The notes under the pieces are model-generated. The model searched no databases and was not told where the DNA came from. It saw only the letters and a program-made list of their open reading frames with translations. The position numbers were made by a program, and so were the translations under genes. Shown piece by piece: positions 46,004 through 55,532 of a DNA stretch of 64,000 nucleotides (positions are counted from its first letter, which is position 1; every line of letters starts with the position of its first letter). Source of the DNA: a candidate division WOR-1 bacterium RIFOXYB2_FULL_42_35 (GTDB lineage Bacteria > Margulisbacteria > WOR-1 > O2-12-FULL-45-9); the NCBI GenBank assembly GCA_001771545.1, contig MEUC01000011.1:1-64000 (forward strand), given 5' to 3'.

Positions 46004-47965
46004 TTATTCGTAACGCAAAGCAACAATTGGCAAGAGCTTGGCCGCCCGCCAGGCTGGCCAGAGACCAAAGACTACTCCAACTAAAACCGAGAAAGTAAAA
46101 GCCAGGATGATCGAACCTAAAGAAATTAAAACATTCCAACCGGCAAAGGTAGCCAAGCTAAAACTAATCAACGAACCAAAGCCAATCCCCACAATCCCGC
46201 CAAAAAGACAGATTAAAATCGACTCAACCAAAAACTGGACCATAATATCACTTTTCTCCGCTCCCAAAGCCTTGCGCAGGCCTATTTCATGAGTCCGCTC
46301 CATCACCATCACCAGCATGATATTCATAATCCCAATACCACCAACCAGTAAGCTGACCGCAGCAATCGCCCCTAAAAGATAGGCCAAGGTTGAGATCATT
46401 TCGCCGGCTGCCTTTTGAATCTCCGCCATATTACGAACTTCAATACTATCGCTTTGAGACTCTGGTAAGCGATGCAGTTTCACCAGCTGCACGATGATTT
46501 CATCCTGAACATACTGCATTGAATTTAGATCACTAACCTGAACGTCAAAGTAGCTAATATAATCACTGCCTAACAAACGATACATCGCTGTTTTTATCGG
46601 AATAACTATTTGATCATCAACATTACGCCAGCCAGAGACCCCTTTTTCCGGCATCACACCAATAACATTAAAGCTGACCTTATTAATGCGAATCCATTTC
46701 CCCACAGGATTTTCGGCACCAAACAATTCAGTTGCCACCGTTTTACCAAGCACAGCAACTTTGGCTCGGCTGGCAGCCTCTGCGGCTGTAAAAAACCGGC
46801 CAATATCCGGCACAGATTCACGCACATACTGAAAATCGTAATTGGAACCAACAATTGAAGTATTCCAGTTACGATTTTGATAAACCGCCTGTCCTCGACC
46901 GCTAACATACGGCGCCACCTTTTCAACTGATTCAATTTGCTCGATCACAGCTAAATCAGCAAAGGTAAAACGAGTTACAGAATCTGAGCCCAGGGAAATT
47001 CCATGACTGCGCTGTGAAGTTCGCACCATCAATAAGTTTGTGCCTAAACCGGAGAGTGTCTTCTCCATAGCCTTTTGCGCCCCTGTGCCTAAGGCCAACA
47101 TGGTGATAACTGCAGCTACGCCAATCATCACCCCTAAAATAGAAAGGAAAGAGCGTAATTTATTATTTAGCAGAGATAAAGTTGCTTCATAGCAATAATC
47201 CTTAAGGCGCCCAAAAGAAAAAACACTTTTCCCTTTCTTATCTCCCCAATTAAAGACAGGAACAGAAGTTTTTATCCCGGGTTGTTTTCGATCGTCAGAT
47301 AAAATACTGCCATCACGCAAAGTGATAATTCGTGAGGCATGGGCAGCCACATCGTGCTCATGCGTAACCATGATAATCGTATTGCCTTGGGCATTAAGTT
47401 CTTTTAATAAATCAATGATTTCTTGCGACGATTTTGAGTCGAGGTTCCCGGTTGGTTCATCCGCCAGGATAACTAACGGCTTATTAGCTAAGGCACGGGC
47501 AATGGCCACTCGCTGCTGCTGCCCACCAGAAAGTTCATTAGGCCTATGATGTAAGCGGTCTTCCAAACCAATTTTCTTTAATACTTCGACACTGCGCTGA
47601 CGGTTCTCTTTTGAGGCTTCGCCGGCATAGATAAAAGGCAACATGGTATTATCGGTAACATTGAGTTTGGGCAGGAGATTGAACATTTGAAAAATAAAAC
47701 CAAAAAAGCGGTTGCGCAAACGGGCATACTCATTTTCAGTTAACCCGGTAATATCCTTGCCCAGCAATTTATACTCACCGTTATCGGCATTGTCCAGCAG
47801 ACCTAAAATCGCCAGCAGGGTTGACTTACCGGAACCGGAAGCCCCCATAATCGCCACGAATTCGCCTGCCTCAATCTTAAGGGAAACGCCCTGTAAGGCA
47901 TGGACAGGCAGGTTGCCGCCAATATAGTAAGTCTTAACAATAGAATTGAGTTCAATTAAAGACAT
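46004..47965 (-). CDS. macB: MacB-type ABC transporter (ATPase fused to permease)
   Basis: A 653-residue mechanotransmission ABC protein. The N-terminal ATPase has [12 protein letters not shown] near residue 39, Q-loop QMFNLLPKL near 93, [15 protein letters not shown] near 143 and [10 protein letters not shown] near 165. The membrane half has one helix near 275, a large periplasmic domain (300-525) and three C-terminal helices with the [25 protein letters not shown] coupling motif. It completes a TolC-MacA-MacB operon for export of a small molecule or lipid-like substrate. Start ATG 47965 touches the last base of macA. Confidence 0.93.
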   Translation of the reverse strand: MSLIELNSIVKTYYIGGNLPVHALQGVSLKIEAGEFVAIMGASGSGKSTLLAILGLLDNADNGEYKLLGKDITGLTENEYARLRNRFFGFIFQMFNLLPKLNVTDNTMLPFIYAGEASKENRQRSVEVLKKIGLEDRLHHRPNELSGGQQQRVAIARALANKPLVILADEPTGNLDSKSSQEIIDLLKELNAQGNTIIMVTHEHDVAAHASRIITLRDGSILSDDRKQPGIKTSVPVFNWGDKKGKSVFSFGRLKDYCYEATLSLLNNKLRSFLSILGVMIGVAAVITMLALGTGAQKAMEKTLSGLGTNLLMVRTSQRSHGISLGSDSVTRFTFADLAVIEQIESVEKVAPYVSGRGQAVYQNRNWNTSIVGSNYDFQYVRESVPDIGRFFTAAEAASRAKVAVLGKTVATELFGAENPVGKWIRINKVSFNVIGVMPEKGVSGWRNVDDQIVIPIKTAMYRLLGSDYISYFDVQVSDLNSMQYVQDEIIVQLVKLHRLPESQSDSIEVRNMAEIQKAAGEMISTLAYLLGAIAAVSLLVGGIGIMNIMLVMVMERTHEIGLRKALGAEKSDIMVQFLVESILICLFGGIVGIGFGSLISFSLATFAGWNVLISLGSIILAFTFSVLVGVVFGLWPAWRAAKLLPIVALRYE

Positions 47966-48957
47966 TAGTTTTTCTTGGTAAAGGGATTAATTGGCCCCCG
48001 ACGACCAGTCTCCGGAAAAAGTTCCTTGGTCAGCTTCGAAGTCGGAACAACCAACGTTTGACCATCAGCAAGCCCGGAGAGCACCTCAAGATCAGTAGTA
48101 TTTTCTAATCCAACTGATATTTTAACGGCTTTAATCTCTTTGGATTCTTGATCACCAGTAAAAACATAAGCCTGCCCCTTGACCTTTTTGACAACTTTGA
48201 GAGGAACCAGCAAAGCATTGGCTTTCTCATTCAAAACAAAATCCACGGTAGCGCTCATCCCCGACCTAAAAAACGGGGGCACTTCATTTGGAATAACATC
48301 AACCGTATAAACGGTGACATTACTTATTTCTTCGGCTTCATAAGCAATGTGGGAAACATAACCGGGAATTTTCTTACCCTGATAAGCGTCAAGTTCAATG
48401 GCAACTTTTTGTTTAAGCTTGATCTGACCAATATCAGTTTCATCTACCTGAGCTTCAACGATTAAACGATCAGCCATAACCAAGATGGGATCAGCTGCTG
48501 TTACAGATTGTCCCGGCTCAATATCCCTTTTAACAATAAAACCGTTGAGGGGTGCAATGATTGGCGCCGGCTTATAAATATCCTGCCAATGTTTATATTC
48601 ATCTTCTCCTTGAGACCTGGCAGCATCCAACAAAGTTGCCCTCTCACTGGAGCTCATCCAGGCTAAAACCTGTCCAGTCCAAACCTTTTGTCCTTCTGTG
48701 ACTAAAACACTGTCAAGCCGTCCGGCAATTGGCGGTTTTATTTCTACACGATTTCTAGGCAAAACAATCCCTGTCGAAGGCAGGGTTGCCAAAATATTGC
48801 CCCGTTTAACTTTAACGAATTTGAGAGGCTCTTCACTCTTGCCAGCACAACCAAACAATAAAAGAACCAATCCCAAAACAAAAAAAGTCAGAAACTTTGT
48901 CTTAAAATAATTAATTCCATAATTTTGATCTTTGATTTTTGATCTTTGATTTTTCAT
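47965..48957 (-). CDS. macA: MacA-type periplasmic adaptor lipoprotein
   Basis: A 330-residue membrane-fusion protein linking MacB to an outer-membrane duct. A lipobox (LLLFGC near residue 38) indicates lipid anchoring. The lipoyl half-motifs (GIVLPRNRVEIKPPIAGRLDSV and FIVKRDIEPGQSV) flank a short hairpin, then beta-barrel and membrane-proximal domains. The first ~20 residues (MKNQRSKIKDQNYG) are coded by tandem AAATCAAAGATC-like words, an in-frame repeat insertion before the signal peptide. ATG 48957 has GGAGGGAC upstream and overlaps the tolC-like stop (ATGA). Confidence 0.9.
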   Translation of the reverse strand: MKNQRSKIKDQNYGINYFKTKFLTFFVLGLVLLLFGCAGKSEEPLKFVKVKRGNILATLPSTGIVLPRNRVEIKPPIAGRLDSVLVTEGQKVWTGQVLAWMSSSERATLLDAARSQGEDEYKHWQDIYKPAPIIAPLNGFIVKRDIEPGQSVTAADPILVMADRLIVEAQVDETDIGQIKLKQKVAIELDAYQGKKIPGYVSHIAYEAEEISNVTVYTVDVIPNEVPPFFRSGMSATVDFVLNEKANALLVPLKVVKKVKGQAYVFTGDQESKEIKAVKISVGLENTTDLEVLSGLADGQTLVVPTSKLTKELFPETGRRGPINPFTKKN

Positions 48958-50183
48958 TTTTTAGTCCCTCCATAAGCTTTATACCAGCTCGCTTCAGCCA
49001 AATAGGCAGCCTTGCGATAGGTTAGCAGGTTGTTTTGAGCCGCAACATAATCGTTTTCTATTCTATCCCAATCATCATAATTGATTAATCCATTTAAGTA
49101 TTTTGCACGAGCAATTATTGCCCGCTCCTTAGCCGCAGCCAGTGAAACAGTTTTAACCTCTAAAGCTTCTAGGGCATCACTAAAATCACTATAAGCTTTT
49201 TGAACACTATAGCGCAGATCATTTTCAGACTGCTTAAAATCCTGTTCGGCCTTTTCCAGTTTTAAGTTATAGATCATGGCATCAGCGATATTGCTACCAC
49301 CAGGAAAGAAAGAATAAGACAGACTTAGTGTCCAACTACTGTTTTCTGAATTTGGCGGCCAGCTGTTACCACGATTACTATAATTAGCACCTAAAGAAAC
49401 TGAAGGGAGAAATCCGGCAATAGTGGCGTTCTTGGCAATTTGGGCAGATTCCAACTGATATTTAGCCATAACATAGCTCGGTGACCTTTTAACCAGCTGA
49501 TCAAAATTATCTTGACTAACAGCTTCTACGGAACCCAAATCCTGCAAATCATCAACATTTTGTTCAATTAGTTGCGACAGATTAAGTTTGGCTAAGGCCA
49601 GATCCCTTTTGGCTGCAGCAAAATCATATTCCGCCTGCGCTTGATCAGCTTGAGTCCGCATCAAATTACCCTTATCTTCCTTGCCACTTTTATAGCGCAA
49701 AGCAATTAGGCGCGCGTTGCTAATCCGTTGTTCCAGGATTTTTTCTAGGATAGCAACATTCTCCTGGGCAAAAAATAGGTCTAAGTAAGCTGAACGAATA
49801 TTATAAGAAAACTCGGCTTCAGCCTTCTTTAAACTGGACTCATAATATTTTAGGTCGGCGTAGGCTGACTGCACATTGTAATAATTGTCTAGGCCGTCAA
49901 AAATAGATTGCGTGGCGCTTAAACCATAAGAATAAGTTCTCGCCGCAGCCCCAAAGCTGGCACTGGTTGATAAATTAGCAGACAATTGCGGAAGATAACT
50001 TGAATAAGCTTTTTTATATGTCCACTGATACGATTCCAGTTGTTTCTGGGCACTTTTTAAATCGTGGTTTTTTTCGCGGGCTAAAGATTCTACTTCCGAC
50101 CAATTCAAAGCAAAAACAACAGAGGAACAAACAACCATTGCTGTAATTAAAAAAAACTTCAGATGTTGCTTCGCATCACACAT
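48954..50183 (-). CDS. TolC-family outer-membrane efflux protein
   Basis: A 409-residue outer-membrane duct protein: signal peptide (ending VVFA near 25), then two related halves of long helices (QKQLESYQWTYKKAYSSYLPQLSANLS; KRSPSYVMAKYQLESAQIAKNATIAGFLPSVSLGANYS in part) and the C-terminal QNNLLTYRKAAYLAEASWYKAYG. It forms the trimeric exit channel for the MacAB pump encoded next. The DNA before ATG 50183 is a GAGTAATG-word repeat, and no clear Shine-Dalgarno is seen. Confidence 0.9.
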   Translation of the reverse strand: MCDAKQHLKFFLITAMVVCSSVVFALNWSEVESLAREKNHDLKSAQKQLESYQWTYKKAYSSYLPQLSANLSTSASFGAAARTYSYGLSATQSIFDGLDNYYNVQSAYADLKYYESSLKKAEAEFSYNIRSAYLDLFFAQENVAILEKILEQRISNARLIALRYKSGKEDKGNLMRTQADQAQAEYDFAAAKRDLALAKLNLSQLIEQNVDDLQDLGSVEAVSQDNFDQLVKRSPSYVMAKYQLESAQIAKNATIAGFLPSVSLGANYSNRGNSWPPNSENSSWTLSLSYSFFPGGSNIADAMIYNLKLEKAEQDFKQSENDLRYSVQKAYSDFSDALEALEVKTVSLAAAKERAIIARAKYLNGLINYDDWDRIENDYVAAQNNLLTYRKAAYLAEASWYKAYGGTKK

Positions 50184-50305
50184 AACACATTACTCTTTAC
50201 TCATTACTTATCAGTCTTTCCACTCATCATTATATTAGACATCCGAGAAAAAGGAAAGGTTCCTTTTTAATTCTAACAGTCCGGCTGTCATTTCCCCTCC
50301 TCGGC

Positions 50306-50334
50306 TTGACAAATATTACTTAACCGGTTAAACT
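50306..50334 (+). promoter_or_regulatory. sigma-70 promoter with MarR-type operator
   Basis: TTGACA (50306-50311), 17 bp, TAAACT (50329-50334): a near-consensus promoter driving the MarR-TolC-RND operon. The perfect 12-bp palindrome TTAACCGGTTAA (50320-50331) covers the spacer end and part of the -10, where a bound repressor would block polymerase. This is the expected autoregulatory site for the MarR domain encoded 23 nt downstream. Confidence 0.75.
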
Positions 50335-50356
50335 ATTTATCAGGTTAACTATTTTT

Positions 50357-52243
50357 ATGGCTAAAAACATCAAAGAATATGCTGATAAATTCGAAAGCGT
50401 TATGCAGGGCTTTATTAAAACCCTGCACTCCTCATCCGACTCTTCCCAGCCCAACAACCTGGATATAACCATTGGCCAATGTCTTGTTTTACAAAATCTA
50501 TATCAAAACGACAACTGCAAAATGTCCGACCTAAGCAAAGCCCTTGGCGTTACCCTCCCCAACATAACCGGACTAATTGATCGGCTAGAAAAAGAAGGCT
50601 TGGCAAAAAGAAACCACGACCCAAAAGATCGTCGCATAATTAGAATCACTCTCACAACAAAAGGCAAAAAAACCATCAAAAAGATCAAACAAAAAAAGCA
50701 GCAGCATCTCAGCTCAATTCTTGGTAAAATAACAAACAAAGAGAGGAAAACATTAATGGAAATCATGGAGAAAATTGCCGCGAAGCTAAAAAAAACCTGC
50801 GCTATCGTCACAATAGCCCTGCTCTGTTCCGGAGCTGTCTTTGCCAATAGTACGTTGAGCCTGGACGAATTCATCAAAACAGCCGTTAAAAATAACCCTC
50901 AATACCGAATCTCTGCCCAGGACTATCTAATTGCCTTAGAACAAAACAAATCGGCCAATTCCCTACAGGACTGGAACTTGGTAGCTTCAGGGTATTTTAA
51001 CGAGGCAAACCCACCGCAAGCCAGCTCTTTCTCCCCCAGCTACCAAAAAATTGCCAGCTACTCATTTGGAGCCAGCAAATACCTGGCGGCATCAGGAACC
51101 GGCATTGAAATTAAAAACAGTAATACCAGAATGGCAGCCAATTATGGCTCAGCCAGTGCATTTTTTCCCACCTCACCCTATTACACTTCTAATTTATCAT
51201 TAACCATTACACAACCACTCCTGCGTAATGCTTTTGGCCTGGCAACAAGAAACAACCTGGCCATGGCCGATAGCGCCCTGTCCATTGCCAAAGTCAAACT
51301 AAGTGAGGACTGGGAAAACTTTCTTACTACCCTAAAAGAAGAATACTTTAAATGGCAGTTGTGTCATTTAAACATTACCAATTACCAAACTAAAGTCAAA
51401 AAAGTTGAGGATCAGCTGGCCTTGGTAAAAAAACAGAACCGCTACGGTTTGTCAGAAGATCTTGACCTGGTGCAAATCGAACAAAAACTCCAAGGCTACA
51501 AAATTATGCTGGCACAAGCTGAAATGGCTTGCGATAACCAAACAGAGAAAGTCCTGGGTTTGATTAAAAAATCCAACCTTGACTATCCCACCATTAGCCC
51601 GGAAAAATTCGTTAAAGACGGTACCGTGCTGCCAAAAGAGCAAGCCATAGCTTACCTGCTTAACAACTCCAATTTAAAACAAACCACTGATCTTTTGGTC
51701 AAGATACAACAGCAAAATCTCAACTCCAAAGACAACCAATTACTGCCCGACCTTAACTTAATTGCCCAGTATAAGCCCAACGCCTTAACTTACAATTTTA
51801 GCGACAGTGTTATGCGGGTTGGCAGTAAAAGCGAATACAGCATTACCCTAAGTGCTTCCAGGACATTAGCCAACGACCAGGCCAACGCCGAAGCTAACAA
51901 AGCCAAGGCAGAATACGAAAAAGTCTTAAAAATTCAGGACAACACCCTGCTTAATGCCCAAGTTGGCCTGACCAATCTCTACACCACCCTCTCTTATTTA
52001 GATAGTATGCTGGAGCTTAATAAACAGAGCTTAAAATTGGCCCAAGAACGGTTAACACTGGAACAAAAAAAGTTTAATCAGGGCCGTAGTTCGGTCTTTT
52101 TTGTCCTGCAAGCTGAAGATGATGTTTTGGCCGCAGACAATACTTATCTGGAAATACTTTTTAACCGCGAAAAGGTTATCAATCAAATTAAATCATTTAC
52201 TGACCGTTATTTAATTGAATACAAGGAGCTGCTAAAAATATGA
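50357..52243 (+). CDS. MarR regulator fused in frame to a TolC-like outer-membrane protein
   Basis: One uninterrupted frame of 628 codons. Residues 1-140 are a complete MarR regulator (MSDLSKALGVTLPNITGLID helix-turn-helix near 56-75, wing DPKDRRIIRITLT near 93-105). Without a stop it continues into KLKKTCAIVTIALLCSGAVFA (a signal peptide, about 142-162) and a ~465-residue TolC-family protein (ending SFTDRYLIEYKELLKI). An internal ATG at 50756, with GAGAGG 9 nt upstream, could give the TolC part separately with its own signal peptide (residues 134-628). Full-length product would have DNA-binding and outer-membrane parts joined; either internal initiation or cleavage is expected. The next gene, an RND pump, overlaps by 4 nt. 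Confidence 0.85.
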   Translation: MAKNIKEYADKFESVMQGFIKTLHSSSDSSQPNNLDITIGQCLVLQNLYQNDNCKMSDLSKALGVTLPNITGLIDRLEKEGLAKRNHDPKDRRIIRITLTTKGKKTIKKIKQKKQQHLSSILGKITNKERKTLMEIMEKIAAKLKKTCAIVTIALLCSGAVFANSTLSLDEFIKTAVKNNPQYRISAQDYLIALEQNKSANSLQDWNLVASGYFNEANPPQASSFSPSYQKIASYSFGASKYLAASGTGIEIKNSNTRMAANYGSASAFFPTSPYYTSNLSLTITQPLLRNAFGLATRNNLAMADSALSIAKVKLSEDWENFLTTLKEEYFKWQLCHLNITNYQTKVKKVEDQLALVKKQNRYGLSEDLDLVQIEQKLQGYKIMLAQAEMACDNQTEKVLGLIKKSNLDYPTISPEKFVKDGTVLPKEQAIAYLLNNSNLKQTTDLLVKIQQQNLNSKDNQLLPDLNLIAQYKPNALTYNFSDSVMRVGSKSEYSITLSASRTLANDQANAEANKAKAEYEKVLKIQDNTLLNAQVGLTNLYTTLSYLDSMLELNKQSLKLAQERLTLEQKKFNQGRSSVFFVLQAEDDVLAADNTYLEILFNREKVINQIKSFTDRYLIEYKELLKI

Positions 52244-55200
52244 GAAACCTATTTAAATACTTTATTGAACATCCCAAATTAGTTAACCTCTTCCTTGTAC
52301 TGGTCATTATTATGGGCAGTCTCTCTTTTATTAATCTTAAACGTGACAGCATCCCTAACGTTGATTTCAAGATGATGTTTGTCAGCACAATTTATCCCGG
52401 AGCCGCACCAGAAGACGTAGAAATCAATGTCACGATTCCCATCGAAGAACAAATCCAAAGGGTAACCGGTATTAAAGATTTGCAATCGTTTTCAACAGAA
52501 AACATCTCCACAATTTTTATTGAAATTGACCCGGACGCCAAAGATGTGGAAGAGGTTAAGCGTGATATTTACAAAGCTGTTGATCGTGTTGCTAATTTGC
52601 CGCCGCAAGTCAAAGATAAGCCCTTGGTCATTGAGCTAAAATCAGAGGTCTTTCCTGTCTTTGAAATTGCGGTTTCCGGCAACGGCAATACCTCTGAATT
52701 AAATCTAAGAAAATATGTTGATATTTTGGATAAAAAAATCCGGCTTCTAGCCGGAGTAAGCGGCACAAAATTAGTCGGCTACCGCAAACGGGAGATCAGA
52801 GTCGAAGTTGACCCGCAAAAGCTGGAAGATCAATATGTTTCGCTGGCCGAAGCTATGGCTGCAATTAAAGCTACTAATGTACGCCTAAGCGGTGGCACCA
52901 TCCAATCTTTAGCTGCTAAGAAAAAAGTTATTACCCTGTCCCAATTTGATAATCCCCTTGAGGTAAAAGAGGTAATAGTCCGCTCGGCCTTTTCCGGTCA
53001 ACGTTTAATTATAAAAGACCTTGCCAAAGTTTCCGACAGTTTTGAAGACGAATCTAGATTAATTAAAACTAACGGCAATAAGTGCATTAATATAGTAGTG
53101 GATAAAAAAGCGACTGCCGATGCCGTTAAAGTTGCCGGTTCAGTCTCACAACTGCTAAAAAAATTCAACCAGGACTTGCCTCAAGGCATCAAGGCCCAAG
53201 TTGTTAAAGATTATTCTGTTTACGTAAAAACAATGCTTAGCGTAGTTATCTCCAATGCCTTATTTGGTTTTTTTCTGGTTGTCATCTGCTTAATGATTTT
53301 CCTGGATATCCGGGTCGCCTTTTGGACGGCGATGGGTATTCCCTTTTCTCTGCTGGTGGCTTTTTATTTTATGCCGATTTATGATGTCGCCGTCACCACC
53401 CAGGCACTACTCGCTTTTGTAATTGTTTTGGGTATGCTGGTAGATGATGCCATTGTGGTGGCTGAACATATTTTTTCCTATCGGGAAGAAGGCCTAGATG
53501 CCGTGGAAGCTTCTTTACGAGGAGTCAGCGAAGTCTTTTGGCCGGTCTGCGCTACAGTTGCTACCACCATTGCCGCTTTCCTGCCTATTTTACTGATGGG
53601 CGGTATTTGGGGTGATTTTATTAGGGCCATACCGATTGTTATTACCGTTACTCTTTTGGCCTCACTGTTTGAAGCCGCCTTTATCCTGCCGGCACATTTA
53701 GCCGGCACCAAGCTAAAACAAAAAGGCAAGCCAAAACTTCTGGTCTTTTTAGAAAATTGGTATCGCCGTAATCTCATTAGAGTTTTAAAGAAAAAAAATC
53801 TCTTTATCGGGCTTTTTATTTTAATCTTTATTTTTTGCACCGCTGTTATTCTTCCCAAACTTGGGTTTGTGCTTTTTCCTTCTTCAGACAATGATGTTGT
53901 TCAAATCAAGATTGAAACCCCTAAAGGGACCCCTCTTTATGAAACCGAGCATCGGGTAACTGAAATAGAAAAAATCATTACAGCAACAGTCCCTGAAAAT
54001 ATATTAGCGAGCTATGTTACCACTATTGGCGAAAAAGGGACTGATATGTGGGACACTGTTTCCGGCATGACACAAGACCATTGGGCCAGGATAGCAGTTA
54101 ATCTTATTCCAGCCCAAAAAAGGAAAATCTCGGCAAAAAATCTAGCCCAGCAGCTGCAGGTTAAACTAGAAAAACTTAAACAGTCTGACAAATTTACTGA
54201 CGTTGCTGTAATTGCCCTGCGCGGCGGCCCGCCTAGCGGCAGCCCAATTGACCTGACTTTTATTGGCAATAACGATGAGATCAGAACCAATTTAGCCGAT
54301 GAATTGGTCACCTTCCTAAAAAATACCGATGGGGTTTATGATCTTGATCGCAATGACGAAAAAGGCTTAAAAGAGCTCAACATTAAACTTAATTACAATT
54401 TGATGTCTGATCTAGGCATCACAGCCCTTGATGTGGCTCAAGTAGTAAGGGCGGCAATTGCCGGCACAGTTGTAACCTCTATCCGCAAAGAAGGCGAAGA
54501 AATTGATTTCAGAGTAATGCTAGCAGAACCGTACCGCAACAACCCCGAATATATCAAAGAATTAACAATTCCCAACCGTTTCGGTAAACTAATCAGCTTA
54601 GGCAGCTTTATCCGCTTTGAGGAAAAGATCTCTGCCCTGGGCATTCCCCATATGCAAGGAGATCGCTCGGTTAAGATCACCGCTGAAATAGATCAGAAAA
54701 AACTAAACTCCAAGGAATTTAATCTGGTTTTAAAAAATAAATTTGCGCCCCTGGCCTTAAAATATCCCGGTTTTAGGCTGGAGTTTGGCGGCGAAGAAAA
54801 GATCGCCAATGATTCATTGTCTAGATTTTTTCGCTCTATGATTATTGCCCTGGTAGTAATCTATATTATCCTGGTGGTATTGTTTAACTCTTTTACCGAG
54901 CCAATGATCGTAATGACAGCCATTCCCTTTGGTCTGGTGGGAGTGATTTTGGCTTTTGCTCTACATCGCGAACCGTTAAGCTTTTTAGCCTTGATCGGGA
55001 TTCTGGGCTTATCGGGTGTAGTTGTTAATAATTCCCTGGTTATGCTCGAATTTTTAAACAATGAAGAAGAAAGGGTTTGTGATCAGGGAGAAAAATTAAC
55101 CCTAGAACATATTGCTGATGCAGCTAAATTAAGATTTAGGCCAATCATCCTAACAACCGTTACAACTGTGGCTGGCATAATCCCTTCTCTCTATGGTTTC

Positions 55201-55353
55201 CTTGGCGGCCGGGTAGACTTTTTGTTCCCCCTACTGCTAGCTTTAAGCTGGGGACTGCTCTTTTCCACCTTTATCACGCTGTTTTTGATCCCGTGTTTTT
55301 ATCTGGTGGAAAAAGATGTCACTTGTTGGCTGTCTAGCAAATTAAAAAAATAA
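52240..55353 (+). CDS. RND-family efflux permease
   Basis: A 1037-residue AcrB/HAE-type inner-membrane pump with the usual twelve helices and two large periplasmic loops. The proton-relay acids are in GMLVDDAIVVAEH near residue 401, and the signature PGAAPEDVEINVT lies near 50. The end of the first helix reads NLKRDSIPNVD. It pairs with the TolC-like domain encoded just upstream. No periplasmic adaptor is in this operon; the only one nearby is the divergent MacA. ATG 52240 overlaps the previous stop (ATGA). Drug, lipid or metabolite substrate unknown. Confidence 0.95.
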   Translation: MRNLFKYFIEHPKLVNLFLVLVIIMGSLSFINLKRDSIPNVDFKMMFVSTIYPGAAPEDVEINVTIPIEEQIQRVTGIKDLQSFSTENISTIFIEIDPDAKDVEEVKRDIYKAVDRVANLPPQVKDKPLVIELKSEVFPVFEIAVSGNGNTSELNLRKYVDILDKKIRLLAGVSGTKLVGYRKREIRVEVDPQKLEDQYVSLAEAMAAIKATNVRLSGGTIQSLAAKKKVITLSQFDNPLEVKEVIVRSAFSGQRLIIKDLAKVSDSFEDESRLIKTNGNKCINIVVDKKATADAVKVAGSVSQLLKKFNQDLPQGIKAQVVKDYSVYVKTMLSVVISNALFGFFLVVICLMIFLDIRVAFWTAMGIPFSLLVAFYFMPIYDVAVTTQALLAFVIVLGMLVDDAIVVAEHIFSYREEGLDAVEASLRGVSEVFWPVCATVATTIAAFLPILLMGGIWGDFIRAIPIVITVTLLASLFEAAFILPAHLAGTKLKQKGKPKLLVFLENWYRRNLIRVLKKKNLFIGLFILIFIFCTAVILPKLGFVLFPSSDNDVVQIKIETPKGTPLYETEHRVTEIEKIITATVPENILASYVTTIGEKGTDMWDTVSGMTQDHWARIAVNLIPAQKRKISAKNLAQQLQVKLEKLKQSDKFTDVAVIALRGGPPSGSPIDLTFIGNNDEIRTNLADELVTFLKNTDGVYDLDRNDEKGLKELNIKLNYNLMSDLGITALDVAQVVRAAIAGTVVTSIRKEGEEIDFRVMLAEPYRNNPEYIKELTIPNRFGKLISLGSFIRFEEKISALGIPHMQGDRSVKITAEIDQKKLNSKEFNLVLKNKFAPLALKYPGFRLEFGGEEKIANDSLSRFFRSMIIALVVIYIILVVLFNSFTEPMIVMTAIPFGLVGVILAFALHREPLSFLALIGILGLSGVVVNNSLVMLEFLNNEEERVCDQGEKLTLEHIADAAKLRFRPIILTTVTTVAGIIPSLYGFLGGRVDFLFPLLLALSWGLLFSTFITLFLIPCFYLVEKDVTCWLSSKLKK

Positions 55354-55377
55354 ATGGTAATATAAATACCTTCATAT

Positions 55378-55452
55378 GGCGGCCTTGGTGTAGTGGCAAC
55401 ACAACAGATTGTGATTCTGTCGTTGCGGGTTCAATTCCCGCAGGCCGCCCCA
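55378..55452 (+). tRNA. tRNA-His (GTG)
   Basis: The acceptor GCGGCCT (55379-55385) pairs with AGGCCGC (55442-55448), with the histidine-specific extra G-1 (55378) opposite C73 (55449). The anticodon stem ACAGA/TCTGT encloses GTG at 55411-55413. CCA is encoded at 55450-55452. Confidence 0.95.
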
Positions 55453-55532
55453 GGGTTAGAAAGTAGATAGTGGATATTAGAAATTAGGAATGAAAAACAC
55501 TATCCTATTTTCTACACTCTACGCTCCACTTT

